Source of the DNA: an uncultured Cellvibrionales bacterium
GTDB taxonomy: Bacteria; Pseudomonadota; Gammaproteobacteria; Pseudomonadales; Dasaniaceae
Direction of reading: 5' to 3'
NCBI GenBank assembly: GCA_913019905.1
Contig: CAJVZD010000037.1
Location: 1-45,308 of the forward strand
DNA: 45,308 nt
Positions 33,877-44,458 of this stretch are shown one piece after another. The notes under the pieces were generated by a model. It worked only from the letters and a program-made list of their open reading frames with translations. It was not told where the DNA came from and did no database searches. Every line of letters starts with the position of its first letter. Within the stretch, counting starts at the first letter, position 1. Position numbers and translations under genes: made by a program.

Positions 33877-34260
33877 TTAGATAGACAGAATGGCTTCAAT
33901 TTCAACAGCAGCGCCCTTAGGAAGGGCTGCGACCTGAACGCAGGCTCGAGCTGGATAGGGTTCAACAAAAAACTGTTCCATGACGGCGTTTACTTCGCCA
34001 AAATCACCCAGGTCGGTCAGGGATATATTGACTTTAACCGCGTCATTCAAGCTGCCTCCCGCAGCGTTCGCCACCGCTTTAAGGTTGGTAAAAACCTGCA
34101 TGGTTTGTTGTGTTATGCCCCCTTCTACTAATAACATAGTCTCTGGAATTAATGGAATTTGACCCGATAAGTAAACGGTATTTCCGGCCTTAACAGCTTG
34201 AGAGTAGGGGCCAATAGCTGCCGGCGCTTCATTTGTTGCAATAGTTTCTTTTTTGCTCAC
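33877..34260 (-). CDS. ridA: RidA-family enamine/imine deaminase
   Basis: This 127-residue YjgF/YER057c/UK114 protein clears reactive 2-aminoacrylate-type enamines made by PLP enzymes. Hallmarks are the N-terminal [24 protein letters not shown] and the C-terminal [22 protein letters not shown] with the conserved Arg and Glu. The GTG at 34260 is the likely start: AGGA lies seven bases upstream and the length matches the family. It sits 79 bases after spoT on the same strand, the usual spoT-ridA arrangement in this group. Confidence 0.94.
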   Translation of the reverse strand: MSKKETIATNEAPAAIGPYSQAVKAGNTVYLSGQIPLIPETMLLVEGGITQQTMQVFTNLKAVANAAGGSLNDAVKVNISLTDLGDFGEVNAVMEQFFVEPYPARACVQVAALPKGAAVEIEAILSI

Positions 34261-34339
34261 GGTGTATTCCTGTCGAAAAAAGGTTGACCTTAATGATTCC
34301 AAGCCCGCATTCGGTTCACATCCCTTAGGTCACCGATGG

Positions 34340-36511
34340 TCAGTGTTTTGCCCTTGTGACTTTTAGAACGGCTTTAATGCTGCGTATGTGTTTCATAATT
34401 CGCGCCAAGTGTATCCGAGAATGCACGCCCACAACAACACTAACACTATTTATATGCGGGCCTTCGTCTTCAACGCCAATTTTTTCAATATTGGCGTCCA
34501 GGCTGTTTATTTTGGTAGCGAGAACGGAAATAATCCCTCGGCTTTTTTCCAATTCAATCATTAGTTCAACTGAGAATTCGCCTTCGACATCATCGGCCCA
34601 TCGTAGTGGTACCGAGCGTTCCGGGTTATCGCGAAACTCAAGGCTGTTATGACAACGGTCGGTGTGTACAACCATACCACGTTCTGCACTGATAAAGCCC
34701 ACGATAGGGTCACCGGGAATAGGAAAGCAACAGCGCGCAAAGTTCAGTTGAAAGCCTTCACTGCCACGTATGGATAACGGCTGATGGCTGGATGTTTCGG
34801 GATGAGTTGTTTTCCCTTCTGCGTCTGTCTCCGCGAGTAATTGGTGAGCGGTCAAAAACGACACCCGGTTGCCCAGTCCAATCTCTTCCAGAATTTGTTC
34901 GAAGGTATTGATGCTCGTATCGCTTAGCAAGCGTTCTTTTTGTTGATCGTTTAGCGACGATATACTTGAATTGAGCTCGGCAAGCGCTTTTTCCAGCAGG
35001 CTTCTTCCTAGTGCGATAGATTCCGTTGAGCGCTGACTTTTAAGGGCGTGTCGAATATTCGTGCGCGCTTTCCCAGTAACCACAAAATTGAGCCAGGCTG
35101 GATTGGGCTGCGCACCGGTAGAAGTTATAATTTCAATCGTTTGGCCACTTTCTAATTGTTCGGAAAGCGGTGCCAGGCGACGATTTATCCGACAGGCTAC
35201 ACATTTACTTCCCACATCGGTATGAACGGCATAAGCAAAATCGATGGCTGTCGATCCTTGAGGCAGCTCCATAATTTTACCTTTCGGGCTAAATACATAG
35301 ACTTCGTCCGGGAACAAATCTATTTTGACGTTTTCTATAAATTCTAGAGAGTCCCCAGCGCGTTGCTGCATTTCCAGTAAACCTGATAACCACTGGCGTG
35401 CACGTGCGTGGCTACTATTTAGTGCCTCGCCGTTCGTCGTCTTATAAAGCCAGTGGGCGGCGATACCATGGTTGGCCATCTCTTCCATTTCTGCCGTACG
35501 AATCTGGATCTCTATCGGTACACCGTGCATTCCAAATAAAATAGTGTGTAGCGATTGGTAGCCGTTGGATTTGGGTATCGCGATATAATCTTTAAATTGT
35601 CCCGGTACTGGTTTATACAGGCTGTGAATACACCCCAGCACCCGATAACAGGTATCGACATTTTTTACGACAATGCGAAAAGCATAGATATCCATTATTT
35701 CGGAAAAGGATTTTTTCTTACTGCGCATTTTTTTGTAAATGCTGTACAGGTGTTTTTCCCGTCCAGTGACAGTGGCTTGATGGTTTTCGCGTTCCAGGCA
35801 GGCTTCTATCGACTGCTTAATTTGATCGACCAGTGCCGTTCGGTTGCCGCGGGCAGATTTCACTGCGGCTTGTATGCGCACAGAACGCATTGGGTACAAC
35901 GTTGCAAAGCCTAAATCTTCAAACTCCACTCTAATGTTATGCATGCCTAGCCTTTGAGCGATTGGCGCGTACATGTCGAGGGTTTCTCTAGCAATACGAT
36001 TGCGCTTTTGAGTTTTTAGCACACCTAAAGTACGCATATTGTGTAGACGGTCGGCTAATTTCACCAGGATAACGCGAATGTCCTTTGCCATGGCAAGGGC
36101 CATTTTTTGAAAATTTTCAGCCTGTGCTTCAGCGAGAGTCTGATCTTCCATGCGAGTTAACTTACTCACGCCGTCGACTAAATCTGCGACTGTTTCGCCG
36201 AACTGTGAGCTGAGTGCGAGTTTACTGATACTGGTGTCTTCAATGACATCATGTAGCATGGCGGCCATCAGGCTTTGATGGTCCATGTGCATATCTGCCA
36301 GAATACCAGCGACCGCTAATGGATGAGTGACGTAAGGTTCGCCGCTTCGGCGCCGTTGACCCTCATGAGCTTGCTCAGCGTAGTAGTACGCTCGCTTAAC
36401 TTGATTAACCTGGGCGGGTGAAAGATAGCCTTTTAAGGTGCTGGCTAATACATCAATACTTTCTACTTCCTTGTTTTTGTCCTGTTGCTGAAAGAAGCTG
36501 TATTGTTGCAT
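34340..36511 (-). CDS. spoT: Bifunctional (p)ppGpp synthetase/hydrolase SpoT
   Basis: SpoT makes and degrades the stringent-response alarmone. The 723-residue protein has an intact HD hydrolase domain (GEPYVTHPLAVAGIL, AMLHDVIEDT, ADRLHNMRTL). A synthetase domain follows (FKDYIAIPKSNGYQSLHT, VEIQIRT, GIAAHW), then a TGS domain (YVFSPKGKIMELPQGSTAIDFAY) and a C-terminal ACT domain. The intact HDVIEDT indicates hydrolase activity, which separates it from RelA. The gene follows rpoZ after 244 bases that hold a strong hairpin, so it may have its own promoter despite the operon-like order gmk-rpoZ-spoT-ridA. Confidence 0.95.
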   Translation of the reverse strand: MQQYSFFQQQDKNKEVESIDVLASTLKGYLSPAQVNQVKRAYYYAEQAHEGQRRRSGEPYVTHPLAVAGILADMHMDHQSLMAAMLHDVIEDTSISKLALSSQFGETVADLVDGVSKLTRMEDQTLAEAQAENFQKMALAMAKDIRVILVKLADRLHNMRTLGVLKTQKRNRIARETLDMYAPIAQRLGMHNIRVEFEDLGFATLYPMRSVRIQAAVKSARGNRTALVDQIKQSIEACLERENHQATVTGREKHLYSIYKKMRSKKKSFSEIMDIYAFRIVVKNVDTCYRVLGCIHSLYKPVPGQFKDYIAIPKSNGYQSLHTILFGMHGVPIEIQIRTAEMEEMANHGIAAHWLYKTTNGEALNSSHARARQWLSGLLEMQQRAGDSLEFIENVKIDLFPDEVYVFSPKGKIMELPQGSTAIDFAYAVHTDVGSKCVACRINRRLAPLSEQLESGQTIEIITSTGAQPNPAWLNFVVTGKARTNIRHALKSQRSTESIALGRSLLEKALAELNSSISSLNDQQKERLLSDTSINTFEQILEEIGLGNRVSFLTAHQLLAETDAEGKTTHPETSSHQPLSIRGSEGFQLNFARCCFPIPGDPIVGFISAERGMVVHTDRCHNSLEFRDNPERSVPLRWADDVEGEFSVELMIELEKSRGIISVLATKINSLDANIEKIGVEDEGPHINSVSVVVGVHSRIHLARIMKHIRSIKAVLKVTRAKH

Positions 36512-36635
36512 ATAGCGAGGCTCCAGGAGCTTTGTAAGGTGTTTTGACAGATAATTTATCTAGTGCTGTTCGCGCTAGCCTGATGACGGGTGTTAAGTAA
36601 CTGCTCTGATAGTAGGATCTATAGCGGAGAAAATC

Positions 36636-36670
36636 TAGGGTTTAGCGTCTATTGGCAGCGCTAAACCCTA
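36636..36670 (-). terminator. 12-bp perfect hairpin between rpoZ and spoT
   Basis: TAGGGTTTAGCG (36636-36647) and CGCTAAACCCTA (36659-36670) are perfect inverted arms with an 11-base loop. On the minus strand the hairpin is followed by GATTTTC, a short T-run. It lies 86 bases after rpoZ and could end or attenuate transcription before spoT. Confidence 0.6.
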
Positions 36671-36755
36671 TATATAGCCACCGACACGGATGCGCGATGA
36701 GCATTTGAGACTGAATCAGTAAGTAAAGAGTGACTAAAGACCGCTCGGCGCAAGC

Positions 36756-37028
36756 TTACAAGCTTGGTATTTGATCCAGGTCCGGGCTATCAAGGTCCAG
36801 CATTAGTTCTTCGGGGCTTTCTTCTTTGGGGCGCATGATTTCATCGGCAGTTATAAGTCCGTCAGCGAGTTCGCGCAAGGCGATAACCGTTGGTTTGTCC
36901 GAATCTTCGCTGACCAGTGGATCTTTTCCACCGGTTGCCAGCGCACGTGCACGCTTGCTTGACACCATGACTAATTCAAAACGGTTTTCTACTTTATCTA
37001 AACAATCTTCAACTGTAATACGGGCCAT
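36756..37028 (-). CDS. rpoZ: RNA polymerase omega subunit
   Basis: This 90-residue subunit helps assemble the beta' subunit and shapes the ppGpp site of RNA polymerase. The family start [22 protein letters not shown] and the AxxRA...KPTVIALRE region are typical. The length is normal, with an acidic tail. It lies between gmk and spoT on the same strand, the classic order. Confidence 0.96.
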   Translation of the reverse strand: MARITVEDCLDKVENRFELVMVSSKRARALATGGKDPLVSEDSDKPTVIALRELADGLITADEIMRPKEESPEELMLDLDSPDLDQIPSL

Positions 37029-37146
37029 TGCAGGTCATCTCTTTTCGCTAATGTTGATCGTATTCCCTACCCTTTAACGCGATGTTTTTGGGAGAGATAA
37101 AATCAACCATTCATTTCGGCCGCGTATTGTATCAAAAAAGAGGAGG

Positions 37147-37857
<711 letters not shown>

Positions 37858-37905
37858 TTACGCCACTTCTGCCTGGTGTTTCACGTATTACTCGTTCAGG
37901 GATTG

Positions 37906-38775
37906 TTACTCAATATTCTGGATTTGCTCCCGCATTTGTTCAATCAATACTTTTAGTTCTACCGCTGCTTGAGTCGTTTCACTGACAATAGATTTGGACG
38001 AAAGGGTGTTGGCCTCGCGGTTGAGTTCTTGCATCAGGAAATCGAGTCTACGCCCGCACGCTCCGCCTTTATTGAGAACTCTGCGGACTTCTTCTAGATG
38101 TGTGTCAAGGCGATCGAGCTCTTCATCTACATCTGCTTTCTGTGCCAATAACACCATTTCTTGTTCCAGTCGATCAGGATCAAGTTCTGTTTTTAACTGC
38201 TCCAGCCGCTCACTTAATTTGACTCTTTGAGTTTTTAGAATTAAGGGTAATTGCGTTCTGACATCTAAGGTTATAGTTGCAATGGTGTCCAAGCGCTGTT
38301 TAATGAAATCTCGCAGCGCAGAACCTTCCCGTTCACGGCTTTCTATTAGTTGCATAAGTGTCGATTGAAACAATTCCAATATTTGCGGAGACATCATTTC
38401 CGTGTTGATCTCTGATTCTGAGATGACTCCCGGCCATTTTAGAATTTCTAGCGGGTTTAGCTTTGCTGGATCTTCCAATCGATTCTGAATCTGTTCCGTC
38501 GCGTTGATAATCTGAGCTATCAGCTCGTTATTGAGAGAGAGCTCATTTGACTTTTCAGAGCCGCCGAGTTGCACGCGCACGCTGCACTCTACTTTGCCGC
38601 GACTCAGGTTCTTCCGAAGGATGTTTCTGAAATCGTTCTCAAGATGACGCACGTTCTCAGATAGTTTAAATGTTGGCTCGAGATAGCGATGGTTGACTGA
38701 GCGGATTTCCCAGACGAAAGAGCCCCATTCTTGCTGTGACGTTTGTCGGGCAAAAGCGGTCATACTGCGAATCAT
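37906..38775 (-). CDS. yicC: YicC-family endoribonuclease
   Basis: This 289-residue protein of the YicC family (RNA-degrading; YicC targets the RyhB sRNA in E. coli) has the family start MIRSMTAFARQ, then SVNHRYLEPTFKL, GKVECSVRV, and the C-terminal CGRRLDFLMQELNREANTLSSK. The ATG at 38775 is chosen over the TTG at 38835 because family members begin with MIRSMT and AGGTG lies eight bases upstream. It is divergent from rph, as in many gammaproteobacteria, and precedes gmk by 120 bases. Confidence 0.93.
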   Translation of the reverse strand: MIRSMTAFARQTSQQEWGSFVWEIRSVNHRYLEPTFKLSENVRHLENDFRNILRKNLSRGKVECSVRVQLGGSEKSNELSLNNELIAQIINATEQIQNRLEDPAKLNPLEILKWPGVISESEINTEMMSPQILELFQSTLMQLIESREREGSALRDFIKQRLDTIATITLDVRTQLPLILKTQRVKLSERLEQLKTELDPDRLEQEMVLLAQKADVDEELDRLDTHLEEVRRVLNKGGACGRRLDFLMQELNREANTLSSKSIVSETTQAAVELKVLIEQMREQIQNIE

Positions 38776-38957
38776 AGAGCGCGCACCTAAATAGAAAAAC
38801 GTTATTCTAGCGTGAATTTTAAAGTCGCGAAACAATATAGGGCAATTCCACGTCTTCGGGAGAAGAAGAGTTCTTTTTTACGCATTAACGCCCATTATCT
38901 TAACGATCCATATCGCGCTGGACGTCGGTTTCAAGGATAATGCCGGCCACGGTGCTC

Positions 38958-38985
38958 TTTGAATGGAAATTTTTTGGAGTATAAC
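38958..38985 (+). promoter_or_regulatory. Sigma-70-type promoter candidate for rph
   Basis: TTTGAA (38958-38963) or the overlapping TTGAAT stands 15-16 bases before TATAAC (38980-38985), which matches the -10 consensus at five of six positions. The rph ATG is 24 bases downstream, with AGGA before it. Confidence 0.45.
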
Positions 38986-39009
38986 TGAACAACGACTTTA
39001 GGAAACACA

Positions 39010-39735
39010 ATGACAGTAATTAGGCCCAGTGGGCGCAGCCATGATCAATTGCGCGATATTAGTATTACACGAAACTTCACCCGTCATGCTGAAGGGTCAG
39101 TTTTAGTGGCGTTTGGTGATACTCAGGTAATTTGCACCGCTTCGATTGAAAAAGGCGTGCCGGGCTTCCTGCGAGGTCAGGGTCAAGGATGGATTACTGC
39201 GGAGTATGGCATGTTGCCTCGCTCGACGGGAAGTAGAATGGGTCGAGAAGCTGCACGCGGTAAGCAAGGTGGACGTACGGTTGAAATCCAGCGTTTGATT
39301 GGAAGGTCCTTGCGGGCAGCCGTCGATTTATCCGCGTTAGGAGAAAATAGCATTACTATTGATTGCGACGTGATTCAGGCCGATGGCGGCACGCGAACTG
39401 CTTCTATCACTGGCGCATGTGTAGCGCTTGTCGATGCTTTCACTGCATTGCGAGAACAAGGTATTATCACCACGAATCCGTTAAAACATATGATTGCCGC
39501 TGTGTCAGTAGGCATCTATGAAGGGTTGCCGGTACTAGATCTGGATTACCCGGAGGACTCTAATGCGGGCACAGATATGAACGTCATAATGACGGAGAAC
39601 GGTGGCTTTGTAGAAGTGCAGGGTACGGCGGAAGCTGAACCCTATAGCCGTCAAGAATTGGAGCAGATGTTAGGTCTGGCTGAATCTGGAATTAATCAAT
39701 TGATCTTAAAGCAAAAAGAATCGCTATCTGCTTAA
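39010..39735 (+). CDS. rph: Ribonuclease PH
   Basis: This 241-residue phosphorolytic 3'-5' exoribonuclease trims tRNA and other RNA 3' ends. It has [17 protein letters not shown], the [15 protein letters not shown] and [15 protein letters not shown] motifs, and [18 protein letters not shown] with the catalytic Asp region. Full length, start ATG with AGGA upstream. It meets crc tail to tail at the terminator 39778-39831. Confidence 0.96.
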   Translation: MTVIRPSGRSHDQLRDISITRNFTRHAEGSVLVAFGDTQVICTASIEKGVPGFLRGQGQGWITAEYGMLPRSTGSRMGREAARGKQGGRTVEIQRLIGRSLRAAVDLSALGENSITIDCDVIQADGGTRTASITGACVALVDAFTALREQGIITTNPLKHMIAAVSVGIYEGLPVLDLDYPEDSNAGTDMNVIMTENGGFVEVQGTAEAEPYSRQELEQMLGLAESGINQLILKQKESLSA

Positions 39736-39777
39736 GTGAGCAACCACTGATACTGAGGACTTTTCTCAAATAAATAC

Positions 39778-39831
39778 CTTATCTCTAAAAAAGGTTCCAA
39801 TGGTCCATTAGGCGCCTTTTTTTGAGATAAG
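39778..39831. terminator. Bidirectional rho-independent terminator between rph and crc
   Basis: CTTATCTCTAAAAAAGG (39778-39794) is complementary to CCTTTTTTTGAGATAAG (39815-39831) with one mismatch in 17 bp. The arms supply a T-run on both strands. An inner dyad (CCAATGG/CCATTAGG) makes a compact loop. It serves convergent rph and crc. Confidence 0.9.
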
Positions 39832-39844
39832 CGCAATACTGAAA

Positions 39845-40618
39845 TCAAGGCGATATTTCGTAATCGTAGTCCATCATCAGCGGTGCATGGCTCGAAAAGA
39901 CTTGGTTTTTATATATAGCCCCGTACTCAACGGCTGATTTTAAGCCTGAGGAGATGACCTGGTAATCGACACGCCAGCCATTTTCGCCTCGATCACCGTC
40001 CGGCCACCAGGTAAATTCATCATCGTCCTGATTTATTTCACGAAAGCTGTCTACGTAGCCTAAATCGCGAAATAGCTGACTCATCCACTGTTGTTCTTGC
40101 AGTAAAAAACCCGAGTTTTTTTCGTTCTTTTCCTGATCCTGGATATCGTTCGAATTGTGCGCGATATTCCAGTTCCCGCATATAATAAACTCGCGACGTT
40201 TATTTCGTACTTTGCTGAGGTGATTTTGAAATAACTCAAAAAAGTCGTCTTTTCGTGACTGTTCATTGCTATCAGCTTGATAGCCGCTAGGTGCTAACAA
40301 ACAACCAATACTCACATTTTGAAAGTCTGCTTGAATGTAACGGCCTTCCATATCAAAATCTACAAATCCTAAGCCCGTCATAATGGCCTTGGGCATTTCT
40401 CGACAGTAAATCGCGACACCGTTAGTATTCTTGTCTGCGGCATCAAAAAAATAAGCGTTATATCCCTGCGGGAAAAATACATCTTCCTTTAGTTCGTATT
40501 CCTGAGCTTTTAGATTCTGAACACAAATGAAATCGGCATCCTGGTCTAATACCCAATCGTAAAACCCCTGCTTTTCGGCTTCTCGAATACCGTCAGCACA
40601 AAAACTAATTATTCTCAT
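39845..40618 (-). CDS. crc: Catabolite repression control protein Crc (ExoIII-like, catalytic residues lost)
   Basis: Crc works with Hfq on target mRNAs to repress catabolic genes when preferred carbon is present. The 257-residue protein is in the exonuclease III fold family, but key residues are changed: the Mg-binding Glu of QE is Asn35 (CVQNLKAQ), the catalytic GD of GDLN is Asn149 (CGNWNIAH), and the DH pair is SH (SSHAPL, His244). The rest matches Pseudomonas Crc: KAIMTGLGF, GRYIQADFQNVSIG, LLAPSG, KRREFIICG, TWWPDG, GWRVDYQ and the terminal HAPLMMDYDYEISP. The place between rph and pyrE is the same as in Pseudomonas. A nuclease (xthA) call would be the likely automatic mistake. The upstream 471 bases are A+T-rich and shared with pyrE. 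Confidence 0.9.
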   Translation of the reverse strand: MRIISFCADGIREAEKQGFYDWVLDQDADFICVQNLKAQEYELKEDVFFPQGYNAYFFDAADKNTNGVAIYCREMPKAIMTGLGFVDFDMEGRYIQADFQNVSIGCLLAPSGYQADSNEQSRKDDFFELFQNHLSKVRNKRREFIICGNWNIAHNSNDIQDQEKNEKNSGFLLQEQQWMSQLFRDLGYVDSFREINQDDDEFTWWPDGDRGENGWRVDYQVISSGLKSAVEYGAIYKNQVFSSHAPLMMDYDYEISP

Positions 40619-41089
40619 GATTTGCTTCGCATTGAATCAATCTGTCTAGGATGTTTGTAAGAAAAAGAGCCTGTGATACCCGAGCCGAACTACCTATGGA
40701 AAAGACAGTAAAATTACCATAGCTTGTCAGAAAAGAGTTATAGTACCCCGATTTTGGTAAGTATACCTTTAAGTGTTTGATTATTATAATAAAATATTAT
40801 TTTACGCTATTACTACTTTAATTATTTAGGAATACCTTGTTTCACCTAAATTTATCCGCACTCAAAATATAGCCTAACTATAAATACTACATCTACAATA
40901 AACTATTACTAGACGCACGACGAAAGGCAGATAAAGGTATAAGTTTGTTTCGACCAACCAGTTTAATACCACTGTCATCGAGTGTTGCAAATCACGTTAT
41001 TAAAAGTATTCTAGGGTTTGCGGCCAATGACTTTTGTATTAGTTTAGATCTTGTCTGCGATTCTGCCAATAAATTGAAAGAGAAGCAAT
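40619..41089. other. 471-bp divergent intergenic region (crc / pyrE), A+T-rich
   Basis: No credible gene is present. It contains an inverted CTATGG (40694-40699) / CCATAG (40717-40722) pair 17 bases apart near the crc start. A strongly A+T-rich core lies at about 40775-40920. It must hold the promoters of both genes. An ORF at 40945-41196 overlaps pyrE and looks spurious. Confidence 0.5.
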
Positions 41090-41731
41090 ATGGAAGATTA
41101 CCAACAGCAGTTTATCGAATTAGCGATTGCTCGCCAAGCGTTATGTTTTGGCGAGTACACATTGAAATCGGGGCGGATCAGTCCCTACTTTTTTAATGCG
41201 GGCTTGTTTTGCACGGGTCGGGCGTTGGCGCAAGTAGGTCGATGTTATGCGAATGCGATTATTCAATCAGGCGTTGAATTTGATTGCTTATTTGGACCGG
41301 CATATAAGGGAATACCGTTAGCTGCGGTGACAGCAGCTGCTCTCGCGGACCATTTTGGCCGTGACGTACCATACGCCTACAATCGTAAAGAAGCCAAAGA
41401 TCACGGCGAGGGCGGTGTGATTGTTGGCGCACCTTTGAAGGGTCGTATTCTTGTTATTGATGACGTAATAACAGCCGGAACTGCGGTGCGGGAAGTTATA
41501 TCACTTATTGGCGACAGCGGTGCGGAAGCTGCTGGAGTAGTCATAGGCCTCGATCGACAAGAAAAAGGTGGTGGTGAATTATCGGCTATTCAAGAGGTCG
41601 AAAGGGAATATAATATCTCAGTCATTAGTATTATTGACCTAGGGCAAATAATTACCTACTTAGGCGAAGTGGATAATCAAGATGCGGATGTGGTCAAAAT
41701 CGAAGCCTATCGAAACCAATATGGTGTTTAA
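41090..41731 (+). CDS. pyrE: Orotate phosphoribosyltransferase
   Basis: This 213-residue enzyme joins orotate with PRPP to make OMP in pyrimidine synthesis. Hallmarks are [27 protein letters not shown], the flexible-loop [14 protein letters not shown], and the PRPP loop [13 protein letters not shown]. The length matches gammaproteobacterial PyrE. AGAGAAG precedes the ATG. The place next to crc and rph is the Pseudomonas-type order. Confidence 0.96.
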   Translation: MEDYQQQFIELAIARQALCFGEYTLKSGRISPYFFNAGLFCTGRALAQVGRCYANAIIQSGVEFDCLFGPAYKGIPLAAVTAAALADHFGRDVPYAYNRKEAKDHGEGGVIVGAPLKGRILVIDDVITAGTAVREVISLIGDSGAEAAGVVIGLDRQEKGGGELSAIQEVEREYNISVISIIDLGQIITYLGEVDNQDADVVKIEAYRNQYGV

Positions 41732-41788
41732 CGCCAGATCGAATTACTATAAGTCATAGATGTGAGTTCTGGACAGAATGGATTTTTC

Positions 41789-42511
41789 ATGGTTATCAAT
41801 AATTTGAAGACAATAATAGGTAGTAACAATCCGTCATCTGCGACGCCTCGTTTCGTATCTTGGGTGCCAGTGGTGCTGATTGTTTTCTGTCTCAATCTCC
41901 AGGCCGCCAATCAATTGTATCGATATGTTAATGACGAAGGTGTATCGGTTATAAACTTTAAGATTCCTCCTGAATTTGTGCACAAAGGTTACGATATCAT
42001 CAATCCAGACGGGAGTCTTATTCGTAAAATACCTCGAGAGCTGTCTAAAGAGGAGTTGTCCTTACGAAATACCGACGAATCGAGAGCGCGGTTTGCGGAG
42101 GAAGAAGAGAAGCGTTTGCGTGCCTGGGATAATTCCTTGATGTTGAGATACAGTAGCATTGAAGATATTGAGGCGGCACAAGAACGGGCGATGCGGGACT
42201 TAAAAGTCCGTATTAGTATTCTAAAAAGCAATCTCTCAACAATAAAATCACAAATTGAGAGAGAGCAGCTCAAAGCAGCGAATATAGAGCGTAGTGGTGG
42301 ACAAGTGCCCGAAGAAATCAGTGCCAATATTGATATTTTGCGTTTAGAAATCGAGGATACGGAGCAGTCGATTACCGCTCGCAGGGATGAAATTGAGTCT
42401 GTTAACACAACTTTTATGCGTGATATGAACAGATTCGCAACGTTGCAGGACCGAGTTAATATGCGTAGACAGCAATACAGAGGTACGACACCCGAAAAGC
42501 GAAGGTATTAG
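41789..42511 (+). CDS. Exported or anchored DUF4124-like protein with coiled coil
   Basis: This 240-residue protein has an internal hydrophobic signal or anchor (WVPVVLIVFCLNLQAA). A DUF4124-like module follows (LYRYVNDEGVSVINFKIPPE, then YDIINPDGSLIRKI). The C-terminal half is charged and heptad-like (about 100-230), a long coiled coil. The module is common in gammaproteobacterial periplasmic proteins, but no function is established. I prefer the ATG at 41789; a GTG at 41762 would add nine residues, and neither has a strong ribosome site. It follows pyrE by 57 bases and may be cotranscribed. Confidence 0.75.
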   Translation: MVINNLKTIIGSNNPSSATPRFVSWVPVVLIVFCLNLQAANQLYRYVNDEGVSVINFKIPPEFVHKGYDIINPDGSLIRKIPRELSKEELSLRNTDESRARFAEEEEKRLRAWDNSLMLRYSSIEDIEAAQERAMRDLKVRISILKSNLSTIKSQIEREQLKAANIERSGGQVPEEISANIDILRLEIEDTEQSITARRDEIESVNTTFMRDMNRFATLQDRVNMRRQQYRGTTPEKRRY

Positions 42512-42572
42512 CTAGCTATGTTTTTTACCGGCAGTATCGAAGAGGCAGAACGAAGAAGAGTTTTATAGTGTA

Positions 42573-43211
42573 CTAGGATTCAACAACATTTTCAGGAATG
42601 TGCCTAGCCTTTGCAGCCGCATAGGTTTCTTTATAAAATCCATCAACGAGTACGTGCCATTGCTCATGCCAGTTCTCTGTGGGTTTGCGTTTAAATTCGC
42701 TGCGAACAAATTGACTAATTCGTCCTTCAGCGGTGGCCATTAGCATATTGACTGCGATGCCAATGGGGATCACGGGTCTAATGCCTTCCTTTATTTCTGC
42801 CTCGCGTAGAATCTGTTTTAGCTGAGTTTCCAGTCGATCGAAAAACAATGCTACGCGGATCCGAAGCCTGTCGGTCTCACCAGCAAGTGCGTCGCCGGTT
42901 AAAATACGAGTGATACCCGGGTTTCTCTCTGTAAAAGCGAGCAAGAGAGAAAGGATTTTTTCACAGCTTGTGATTGCATCATGCTCGTCTTTAATGATTA
43001 GGGTTACGCGGCTAAAAATGGTCTCTTCAATAAACTCAATGAGACCTTCAAACATTTTTGATTTGCTGGGAAAGTGGCGATAGAGCGCAGCTTCAGAAAC
43101 TCCAACCTCTTTCGCCAGACGTGCAGTAGTGATTCGTTCTCCGGGGCTGACTTCCAGCATATGGGCCAGTGCTTCGAGGATTTGTTGTCGACGGGATATC
43201 TTTTTTATCAC
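42573..43211 (-). CDS. slmA: Nucleoid occlusion factor SlmA (TetR family)
   Basis: SlmA binds its DNA sites and blocks FtsZ ring assembly over the nucleoid. The 212-residue protein has the family N-terminus [14 protein letters not shown], the helix-turn-helix [25 protein letters not shown] and the following [11 protein letters not shown]. The C-terminal domain includes [16 protein letters not shown]. The start is a GTG at 43211, with GGAAAATAA close before it. It lies between pyrE's neighbour and argB. Confidence 0.94.
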   Translation of the reverse strand: MIKKISRRQQILEALAHMLEVSPGERITTARLAKEVGVSEAALYRHFPSKSKMFEGLIEFIEETIFSRVTLIIKDEHDAITSCEKILSLLLAFTERNPGITRILTGDALAGETDRLRIRVALFFDRLETQLKQILREAEIKEGIRPVIPIGIAVNMLMATAEGRISQFVRSEFKRKPTENWHEQWHVLVDGFYKETYAAAKARHIPENVVES

Positions 43212-43270
43212 TTATTTTCCACTTGTCGAGTCACAATAGGATAAATCGCTTATCCTTATTTGGAGGGTTT

Positions 43271-43387
43271 ATGCTAAACCATTTAAAGCATTACCTGCAA
43301 CAGCAAGCACAAAAGAAATTGGCCGCATTTACAAAAAAACCGTTTTGGCTAGCCCAAAATATTGTGATGTTTAATGCCGCTAAATAA
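43271..43387 (+). CDS. Putative 38-residue small protein
   Basis: ATG at 43271 follows GGAGGG (43262-43267) by three to four bases. The product is MLNHLKHYLQQQAQKKLAAF followed by TKKPFWLAQNIVMFNAAK, basic, with an N-terminal amphipathic-looking helix. It lies in the 201 bases between slmA (divergent) and argB (whose stop is 26 bases further). I recognise no family. The good ribosome site and lack of competing genes favour it, but the short spacing and length leave doubt. Confidence 0.45.
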   Translation: MLNHLKHYLQQQAQKKLAAFTKKPFWLAQNIVMFNAAK

Positions 43388-43412
43388 CGCTGACCTGATC
43401 TTTTACCATGGA

Positions 43413-44422
<1,010 letters not shown>

Positions 44423-44458
44423 CATTAGGCACTGTGCGTCGGCGATAAAAACATTGTT

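Noticed and set aside
39845..40618. Exonuclease III (xthA) as the name of this gene
   Set aside because: Catalytic Glu and Asp positions are Asn, and the C-terminus and neighbours match Crc.
40945..41196. 83-codon ORF overlapping the start of pyrE
   Set aside because: It overlaps a certain gene in another frame and has no ribosome site or recognisable motif.
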